Positions 55,948-64,000 of a stretch of DNA of 64,000 nt are shown in pieces; position 1 is the stretch's first letter, and each line of letters begins with the position of its first letter. Origin of the DNA: Triticum aestivum (lineage: Eukaryota; Streptophyta; Magnoliopsida; Poales; Poaceae); assembly GCF_018294505.1 (NCBI RefSeq), contig NC_057797.1, forward strand, positions 127,911,116-127,975,115. The letters are read 5' to 3'. Below the pieces are notes generated by a model. That model did no database searches and was not told where the DNA came from. It saw nothing but the letters and a program-made list of their open reading frames with translations. The translations under genes were made by a program, and so were the position numbers.

Positions 55948-56905
55948 TGTTGGCGTTCTGGGAATGGGGGTCCCCAGACTTGCCTACCTGCGGCCTGCGG
56001 CGTGGCTCAAAGGGGGGCCCAACACGGCCCATCTTCACCAACACAGACACAAGACCCTCGCGAGGGGCCAAGCCTCGCGGGGCGGACGACGCGGAGCTTC
56101 CTCAGGCACGGCCTCACCAGGCTGGCTCATGAGGAGGCACAGAGATCAAGGCGGGGTACCTCATGAGGTGCCCGTGACGCAAGCCATGATGACCAAAGGC
56201 GCCAGACGGGTGCTAGTCCGCGAAGTGTCCTCCTTTCCTCTTTGGTGCAAAGGGGGCAAGCGCAGCCGCGGAGTACCGAGGCATCGGGCAAAGGTTGCCA
56301 TTTCGGTGCAACAAGACCAAGACCAGGAGGACTGCAAGACGGAGGTCATCATGGAGCCCAAGACGGCGTCACCACCAGAGCTTTGTGCAGGCGAATACTA
56401 CTTTTGTCAGGATAGCTGGTACTAGTTGTCCCCCTTCAAATTAGCCCGCCATTGTTGGCTCCCTTCCCACTCGATATTTGGGAAGAGGACCAGGGCCTCT
56501 ATAAATAGGACCAGCCCCCCACATGAGAGAGGGGCATCAACAATCGATCAAGATCAGCATCAACAATCGATCAGGATCAGCATCAACAATCGGAGAGAGA
56601 GAAGGGTGACTGAACTCCTCCCAACAGTTCATCCCCCCAGCCAAGAACAGAACCTCGCAAGGCTGTTTTTCCTTGTATTGTTCATCATTATCAGCCCAAG
56701 AGGCAATCCACCATGCCACACATTGGAGTAGGGTATTACACCACAACGGTGGCCCGAACCAGTATAAATCCTATGTCTCTTGTGTTGTTCTTTCCATAGC
56801 TTAGATCTTAGCGAGGCGGAGGGGTGCATGTAGGTAGGAGGCGAAATCTCCGCGCGCACCCTAGTGTTCGAACCTCAAGGGTCTGCCGGAACCCGAAATC
56901 CGACA
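55948..56905 (+). repeat. 3' LTR of element F
   Basis: It is 958 bp, TGTTGGCGTTCTGG...AATCCGACA. The 23-bp repeats at 56535-56593 and the TATA box near 56510 match the 5' LTR. Differences from the 5' LTR are scattered, mostly C/T and G/A. Confidence 0.9.
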
Positions 56906-56910
56906 AATAC

Positions 56911-57110
56911 GGTTGTGGGTAACCCAACCATGTCTAGGACTCCTAGATTATAGGCAAGTCCCAAACGGCTACGGAGAGGACGCTTGATATTCACCCTCTT
57001 TATAAAGGGACAAGGCTTTTACTTTTTTCCCTCCCGTGGTCAATCGAATCCTTCCCCCGCCTCGAGTTCTAACACCCAAAGCTCAGGTCAGGTGCTTCGG
57101 ACCTTCAATC
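56911..57110 (+). promoter_or_regulatory. Promoter and leader of the element E antisense gene
   Basis: A TATA box (CTCTTTATAAAGGGAC) lies at about 57000-57006, about 105 bp upstream of ATG 57111. Between them is a pyrimidine-rich leader. Sequence and spacing match element C. Element F inserted upstream of this box and left it intact. Confidence 0.6.
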
Positions 57111-60104
57111 ATGTCCGGATCCAGCCTTCAAGGCCGGTGGATGCCCTCCTCTGTTATGGAAGAGGATATCAAGAAGTTGAGGGAGGCCAGATACCTGACC
57201 GCCGAGGTTTCACATCGGCTGCCTGCCCGAGGGCAGGTCGTCCCTACTCCCGAACCCAACGAGAACGTTGTGTTCATCTCCCACTTCCTCTGAGGCCTAG
57301 GCCTCACCCTGGATCCCTTTGTTAGGGGTTTGATGTTCTATTACGGGCTAGATTTCCATGATCTAGCCCCGGACTCCTTTCTCCACATCTCGGCATTTAT
57401 TATCATATGTGAGGCCTTCCTCCGTATTACCCCTCACTTCGTCCTGTGGCTCAAGACCTTTGACATGAAGCCAAAGATGGTCGAGGGGCAGCACGTAGCA
57501 TGCGGAAGCGCATTAATAAGTAAAATCGCGGGAGCTCCATGGCCAAAGGGTTCCTTTCCACAGGTGTCCGGATTATGGCAGCGGGAGTGGTTTTATATCA
57601 CAGCTCCCAGAAGTGCCAAGTGGGTGGCTGCTCCTGCTTTCTGCTCGGGCCCTCCACCATAACTAATGTCATGGATTAGCAGAGGGCTGAGCTGGGGTCC
57701 AGCCAAGGACGTTCCTGTACTGCAGAGCCGCATTCAAGATCTCTTCAAAGGAGAGTTCAGTCTGGTTACGGTGGTGCAAGTCATGTTGGATCGTCGAGTC
57801 CAGCCTTGCAAACGTCGGCCCCTCCGCATGTGGGAGTTCAACCCGGAAGGGCCGCGCACCATTTAGAATTTCCTCGGCCTGGCGAACATGAGGAGATGTA
57901 CAAATCATTCTTCGGACCCCAAATAGAGTGTCTGGATACTACCGAGGACGTGGGCCTGAGCAGCAACCGTACCGCCAACCAAGTAAGTAATCCTTTAGCC
58001 GAACACACCGTCTTTCATTTACCATGACGTCATTCTGAGAAATCACTCTCTGACCAAGACTGCCTAACAAGGGCGAAGATGATTTGGTGTTCGGCCCCCC
58101 TTCCTGAGGGTCTGGAGAATCCGGTACTGGAAAAGATGCTCGAGCTAGCACCTTGCCCGGAGCCCTCAAAGGAAGATAAAGGGGGGAATAATGAGGTCGA
58201 AAGCGGGCCCTCATTGCTACCAATTCCAACCGAGGGAATGAGCGCCTCCGTGAACGAGGATAACCAAGGGGAAGAATCCAACCTTCTCTCGCTTCGGGGA
58301 AGGAAGAGGACTGCCTCTGAAGATCCGGAAACCAAGGCTTCCAAATGGGAGAAGAAGTCTGCACCAGAGGGTCCTGCCTTGGAGGGTGCTCTTGCCGCAC
58401 AAAGTCCGCGCCAGGATAAGCCCTCCAACGAGCTGTAAGTAATCGAAAACTACTTTAATAGTGGAGATATGCTACCTTCCTCTGAGGAAAATAACCGAAG
58501 CGTTTATCTTGAAGTTCGGATCTTAGCCCTTCTCAACAGAGCTCGTCTTCGGGGGATCTTCTTCCGGAGATGATGGAGAGCGAAATGCCTCCCCCGGACT
58601 CCCTCGCTCAAGAATCGGGCGACCTTGAAGTGTCGTCACGGAGGGCCTCTCTGGATCCGGTGAGTCTAGAAGATAATCCTATAGTCACCCGAAGTCCCTA
58701 GTGTCCGGCTCTCGAAGAGAGCAATCAAAAGAGTCCGGCACCATCTGGTATGCAGTCGAACGTACTGAGGGAGCTGTTGGAGCGAGCGGCCATCTCAGAA
58801 GAACACCGTACATTGATGGGTATGGTGATGGAAAGAATTTCGTCCTCCGAAAGCGGATTGCATGAAGCCTTTATGAGTCTACTGACGGGCTTTGAGGTAT
58901 GTGAAATGATATACTTTTTGATAGTACCGCACATTTTTAGGTGTGCCCAGTGTAGATAGTAGCCCCTGAGACTCTGGTTGTCGTTGAGAACGGCGGCGAA
59001 CAGAGGATCGTAGTCCCAAGTAATAACCATACCGCGTTATGTGCAGGTGATGGGAGCTCCGGTGGCTGGCCGGACTAACGAGTTTGCCGAACTAAAGCGG
59101 CAACTGGATGCGGCAGATGCCGACATCGAGCTTGTTAAGAAGCGGCTTGACGAGGCACATGGTAAGTAATGTTTAATGGCGAATGTCACATAGTAAGAGC
59201 AGCATGATGCCAGTATCTTTAATATGTTGTGACTGCAGATGGAGCTGCCACCGTGGAGACCCTTCGGGCAGAACTTGCCCGAGCCAAAGAACAAGCAAGA
59301 TTTAGTAATGCGGCTGCTTTGAAGGCGGCCGAAAAGTAGAAAGACGAGAAGGTCGCGCATTGCGAGAGCAAAGAGAAGATGGCCGAGATGGTTGTAAAGT
59401 TAAAAGACACTGCCGACCATTGCCAGTTCCTTGAAGAAGAAAACCGAGCGAAGGCGACGGACCTTGAAAAGGCCACAATGGTGACCAAAGACACCCGCTC
59501 TGCTATGAGAGCGAAGGAGGAACTGCGTGAAGCCTGCGATATTGTGGCCGGGAAGCCATTTTTGCTGCGGAGGAAGTTCGGAGATCTGCGGTATGCCCCT
59601 CTGGATCGGCTGTGGAGTTCGGTGGACGCATATCTGGACTTGGCGGCGAGCGCTGCCGATGCAACCGAGTACTTCCGAGATCAAACAGATCAGGAAGTGG
59701 ACAAGCTGTTCTGGTCGCAGTTCAACGTGCCAAAGCGTCCGCTTCCATTGACTGATCAGCTAGCCGAATGGGCCAAACTCAATAGGTTGTCCGGACTTGC
59801 CATGAGGTCCGTCGTAGATCATCTGTGGCCAGAAAAGCCGAAGCCGAACAACTATTTCAGCTTAGTGCAGCAGTTCCTTGGTGCGGTGCCGCGCATCAAT
59901 GCGATGAAGAGGTCGGCGTGCATAGAAGGCTCGCGCATGGCCCTTGCCCGTGTCAAAGCATACTGGGCGGAGATGGATGCTACCACCGTCGCGGTGCAGG
60001 GTTCGGCCATAGGCCGAGTGGCTGCCGAGCACTATTTTGAAGAAGTTCTTGAGGGTGCTCGTTTGATAGAGGCCCAGTGCTCGAAGAGTATTATGTTTGA
60101 ATGA
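57111..60104 (+). pseudogene. Antisense gene of element E (Transposase_28-like), four nonsense codons
   Basis: Exons supported by GT/AG signals and element C are 57111-57982, 58059-58434, 58527-58896, 59047-59161 and 59239-60104. Exon 1 has in-frame stops TGA 57291, TAA 57660 and TAG 57864, where element C has CGA, CAA and CAG. Exon 5 has a stop TAG at 59337. Otherwise the frame is kept. The C-terminus, missing in C, is present here: a coiled coil (VVKLKDTADHCQFLEEENR), then PNNYFSLVQQFLGAVPRINA and EHYFEEVLEGARLIEAQ. The function is unknown. The gene runs opposite to the element's LTRs and converges on gag. Confidence 0.82.
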
Positions 60105-61279
60105 CATGTATTCCCATTGTAAAAACAATGTTTTTATTGAATTTATCAAGGCTGTATTTATACTTATGCTCGAAAGTATTGTGATGCCTCCTGTGCTGCC
60201 GTTTATGTATACATGTGTATAACCTGAAAGATTGCAGTCGTCGGCTTCAGCCCCCACACATATAGTGCAGGGGGGTTCGCAGAAGACGCGTGTTCACACT
60301 TAATCCAACGTCTTGGTCCTATAAAGGAGGTGATAGCGCAGCGAACTAGGCAACCGGACTATAATGCTTTAACACCTTCACTTAGCCAGAGGAGTTTGAC
60401 GGTGGGGCTACTATATAGCCCCTGGTGGCTCCGCACTCTCCCGAATTCGGGGTGCGTACATGCCTGGCCGGGAAATGGCCCTTCGTTAAGGCAGAGGAAT
60501 TCTAACATTCCGATAGGTCATCGAGTGGTTGACCAGTCTCACGCTACATCATGACAGTCAGTTTTCGGCTTTCTCTACTGAGGTGCTCGTCCGGATGAAC
60601 CGCGGCACAATTGTAGTAGTTCTCCTAGTGCCGCCTTAGCCGATATGGCGGAACGTAAGGCAGAAAAACACAGGAGCCGGGCAAACCCAACATTTGACCA
60701 AAGACATGATTCGGAGCTGATGCATATAAGGCCAAACTCATGACGCCGAACACTCCCTAAGGTATTCGGTCTTTGTGGTATAAACCGGGCCTAAACAGTG
60801 CCCTTTGTAAGAAGCCCCTAGTGTCCAGGTACATGCATTATTCTGACGTGGCCACATGCCAAGACGCCAGCATCCTTCTCAATAGTACTGAGAATCCGAG
60901 GGATGTGTATCAACAAGAGATAGTAAGAAAGGTTTACGCATGGTCTTAATCTAAAAAGAATCCTTGGAACGGGTCCCTGCTGCATGTATGGGCCTGTGTC
61001 TCCGTTGTGCCGTATCCTGGACGGGTGTAGCACGATGGTCATCTGTAAAAGAGAGGAACTTAGGTGAAAAGTTGTTGTGAAAAAAGGTAGGTTTAAAGAA
61101 ACCATGTATAATTCAAGATGAGTAAAAATTGCCACTTGTCTACGCGCGTTGAGCCCCTTGTATTTGTAATAGGGGTGTGGCCATCAAACCTGTATGAATT
61201 ACATATAGCTACTTCAGACTCGTCTAACCGTGTCCGTAGTCTTGACGACCTGTCGAATGCTATAGTTGGTGAGGCCGTT
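60105..61279. other. Element E spacer between converging genes
   Basis: No ORF of note. AATAAA-like signals are sparse: TTTTTATTGAATTTATC near 60130 is a possible 3' end for the antisense gene. Parts match the corresponding spacer of element A. Confidence 0.45.
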
Positions 61280-63985
61280 TTAGTGTGCGGCTGCATAGGC
61301 AGCCGCACTCTCTTCGGCGCGCAGGGACCGCTCAATATTTCCATTTACTGTAATGATGCCACGTGGACCGGGCATCTTAAGCGTAAGGGAAGTGTAATGT
61401 GGTATTGCATTAAAGCGAGCGAAAGCTTCGCGTCCAAGTAGTGCTTGATAGCCACTTTGGAACTGAGCAATGTGGAAGATTAAATTTTCACTACGGAAGT
61501 TATCGGGGAAGCCGAATATAACCTCTAGTAGCAGGGAGCCCGTGCAATGAGCCCCTGGGCCTGGCGTTACTCCTTTAAAGGTAGTATTGTTGTGGCAAAT
61601 TTTCATTGGGTCTATCCCCATTTTGCGGATTGTGTCCTGATATATCAAGTTTAGACTGCTGCCACTGTCCATCAAGACTCGTGTGAATTGGTATCCGTCA
61701 ATTATTGGATCTAATACCAAGGCAGCCCATCCTCCACGCCGGATACTTGCTGAGTAATCCCGATGGTCGAAAGTGATCGGTTGAGACAACCAGTGGCAGG
61801 ACTCCGCGGTGATAGGCCCTTGGGCATATTTCTCTGGGAGTGCCGCTTTGTTTCTCCCCTTGATCACGTGTAACACGTTTACTGTTTTGACTTTTGGTGC
61901 AAATTTCTTTTGTTCCCCAGTGTCTTGCTTGAGAGGCTCATCCTCGTCTTTGCTTGGTGTATCCTCCCCCTTATGTACGGCGTTGAGCTTGCCGGACTGC
62001 TTGAAGATCCAACATTCTCTATGGGTATGATTAGCGGGTTTACTAGGGGTGCTATGGATCTGACATATTTGGTCCAGAATTTTATTTAGGCTGGACAGTT
62101 CATCTCTGGCGCCTTTAGAGGGCGGGTTTTGCTGACCTGGCCGAGAGCTTCTGAATCCGGCGTTTACTAACGTGCTCTTCGGGATGTCTTCTTTATTCCG
62201 GCGCTTATTATTTTTGCTGCGCCGTGATTTCCCGTTTCCATCTCTGACTTCGGATGTACTGGGGTCGCTGGTACTGCATCTGGCTAGCCAGCTATCCTCA
62301 CTCGCGCAAAAGCGAGTCCTGAGGCTTGTTAATGCTGCCATTGTTCTCGGCTTTTCTTGGCCGAGGTTTCTGGCAAGCCATTCGTCACGGATGCTATGCT
62401 TAAAAGTTGCCAAGGCTTCGGCGTCCGGACAGTCGACTATTTGGTTCTTTTTAGTAAGAAACCTGTTCCAAAGCTTTCGGGCTGACTCTCTGGGCTGTTG
62501 AGTTATATGACTCAAATCGTCCGCGTCCGAAGGTCAGACATAAGTCCCTTGAAAATTTGCCCAAAAAGCGTCTTCGAGCTCTTCCCAGCTTCCAATGGAG
62601 CTCCCGGGGAGGCTTTTAAGCCAGTGCCGAGCTGGCCCTTTGAGTTTGAGGGGTAAATACTTAATGGCGTGGAGATCATCTCCTCGAGCCATATGAATAT
62701 GGAGGATATAGTCCTCAATCCAGACCCCAGGGTCTGTTGTTCCATCGCATGCCTCTATGTTTACGGGTTTGAATCCCTCTGGAAATTCATGGTCCAGCAC
62801 CTCATCGGTGAAACATAGGGGGTGTGTGGCACCCCTGTATCTGGGTGTACCGCATTTTTCGGATGTTTGTTGTGTTGCATCGTATGCTGGAGTGTGCTTG
62901 TGTGGTCCATAGATGGATCTGGTTGCACCGTCCTTTTGATGCAAGCCCTCGCGTGGATCGCGTATTGGCTTATATGCGGCGTTGTTTGCTGCTCTGTGTT
63001 GGCCGTGAGGTCGTCTATCCGGCCAGATGGCCATTTTAATTTTTAGTTGCGGGGGATCTAAGGCCTCCTCATCGAATTCAGGTAGCAACTTCCGCTTCGG
63101 GTAGCTCTTGGTGGGGTGATTACCGCCGTACTTCGCTGTTGTGTTGAGCACTTTACTCCATCTAATTCTGAGTATGTCTTGCGCAGCCTTGAGCCTTTGC
63201 TTCTAATTTTTTGGACTCCTCGCGGTGGCTTAGAGCCTTTGATGGGCATTATGTTGCTCCGGGTGTCTGTCCGGTGTGATGTCGTCCGGACTATTATCTT
63301 TGACAGAGTCTGGTTGTTCGGTTTGATTCTCCATGTTGCCGTGGTTTGGCGATGGTTCACCCTGCTCTAATGCTGGGTCCATATGATCGTTGTTTCTGCC
63401 GAGGTGGCATTTAGAGCGGCGCTTACGTCGCCGCTTTGACTGCTTTTCGAGGGGACAACCCTTTGTTGCGTCCTTCCATTCCTCGTCGTCGTCTTCTTTT
63501 GGTGTGCCCACCATGTATACGTCATGTGATGAAGTGGGCGTCCAGTGCCCTCTAAGCAGTGGTTCCTGTTCGTCTCCTGCATCGTCGTCCATACTGTCGA
63601 TGTCTTCGGAGTCAAAGTCGAGCATGTCGGTTAAGTCATCGACAGTGGCTACTAAGTGGGTGGTGGGTGGGCGGCGAATTTCTTCGTCATCCGCATCCCA
63701 ATCCTGCCGGACATAGTTCAGTCAGGATCCTTCTGACAAGGAGAGAGACCTTAACGAGTTCAGTATGTCGCCAAAGGGCGAGTGTTGAAAAATATCCGCG
63801 GAGGTGAACTCCGTGATCGGTGCCCAATCGGATTCGCTAGGAACGGGCGCGGGCGGTTCGGAGTCCGTGGCCGGAGAAGGATCCGACAGTTTGACAACAC
63901 GGCTCTCATGAAGGGTAAGGTCGATATCCGGCTCGATCGCCGCTGAGGGTAAGGCCTCCGTGGCGGGGTCTATCCACACGTCCAT
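61280..63985 (-). pseudogene. gag-protease gene of element E, broken and cut by the window end
   Basis: Four pieces in order on the minus strand are 63985-63722, 63625-63230, 63151-62534 and 62515-61280. The first ends at a TGA (63724-63722), where element A has TGG. The second is acidic, then Lys/Arg-rich. The third holds the gag domain (GATHPLCFTDEVLDHEFPEG, WIEDYILHIHMARGDD, RHWLKSLPGSSIGSWEELED). The fourth holds the rest of gag, a Lys/Arg-rich linker and the protease core LMDSGSSLNLIYQD. The N-terminus lies beyond 64000. Compared with element A the domain order is the same, but the breaks are at different places, so the two copies decayed independently. Confidence 0.85.
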
Positions 63986-64000
63986 GGACGGCGCAACTGG

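Larger units (their letters stand above)
49369..56905 (+). mobile_element. Element F: non-autonomous Gypsy element with antisense B3-like ORF
   Basis: LTRs at 49369-50331 and 55948-56905 flank an internal region with gag, a decayed protease, reverse-transcriptase scraps and an antisense ORF. Target copies are AATAT (49364-49368) and AATAC (56906-56910). Elements C and D read AATAC at this place, so the left copy has mutated C to T. It is inserted in element E about 205 bp upstream of that element's antisense ATG. Integrase and RNase H are absent. Family name not recognised; a solo LTR of it lies at 4437-5370. Confidence 0.9.
48543..64000 (-). mobile_element. Element E: Fatima-like Gypsy element, interrupted by element F
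   Basis: It is oriented to the left. The 3' LTR (48543-49023) is followed by a leader, the nested element F (49369-56905), the antisense gene (57111-60104, plus strand) and the gag-protease pseudogene (63985-61280, minus). The window ends in gag before the 5' LTR. The expected target duplication starts with CTGAC at 48538-48542; its partner is off the right edge. No reverse transcriptase or integrase is present. Confidence 0.85.

Noticed and set aside
1..64000. tRNA, rRNA or other structural RNA genes
   Set aside because: None could be recognised by eye; a tRNA or Rfam scan would be needed to exclude small ones.

Overview
This window is repeat-dominated nuclear DNA from a large plant genome, most likely a wheat-group grass (Triticeae). 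The reasons are the density of nested LTR retrotransposons, a CACTA transposon with a CACTACAAGAAA terminus, Stowaway-type MITEs, a Sirevirus-like Copia element, and an LTR resembling the Triticeae Fatima Gypsy family (name recalled from memory, not checked). A run of 481 N marks an assembly gap. No bacterial features, rRNA, tRNA or CRISPR are present. Apart from one F-box/FBD gene remnant and a few weak candidates, all recognisable coding sequence belongs to transposons.

Layout, left part (1-36.2 kb). The window opens in the 3' end of a Sirevirus-like Copia element (1-2646), followed by about 1.5 kb of MITE-containing DNA and a small candidate ORF. A CACTA transposon then runs from 4215 to 36195, proven by perfect 29-bp inverted termini and an AGG/AGG target duplication. 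Only about 7.8 kb of this is its own sequence. The rest is nested: a solo LTR (4437-5370) and a Gypsy element A (7569-30763). Element A is itself split by a Del/Tekay-type chromovirus, element B (15519-30105), which has 4.2-kb LTRs and a remnant of a second tandem unit. The CACTA has no transposase. It carries exon-like fragments on the minus strand and long tandem repeats near its 3' end.

Middle part (36.2-47 kb). It holds an FBD-domain pseudogene, Stowaway-like MITEs, a truncated Fatima-like element C with a well preserved antisense gene, a GA/GT-rich tandemly repeated block running into the gap, a 46-bp minisatellite, a GC-rich block with candidate exons, and a degenerate repeat tract.

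Right part (47-64 kb). Fatima-like element D is interrupted by another Fatima-like element, E, which is interrupted by Gypsy element F. D, E and F are shown by their LTRs, gag and antisense genes. The window ends inside the gag gene of E.

Shared theme. Elements A, C, D and E share one plan: LTR, sense gag-protease, a convergent multi-exon antisense gene (family resembling Pfam Transposase_28, putative gypsy type), then LTR. The antisense gene has its own TATA box in the three copies where the promoter survives. Element F is unrelated to these four but also carries an antisense ORF with a TATA box, this time encoding a B3-like domain. No integrase or complete reverse transcriptase is seen in A, C, D, E or F, so they look non-autonomous.
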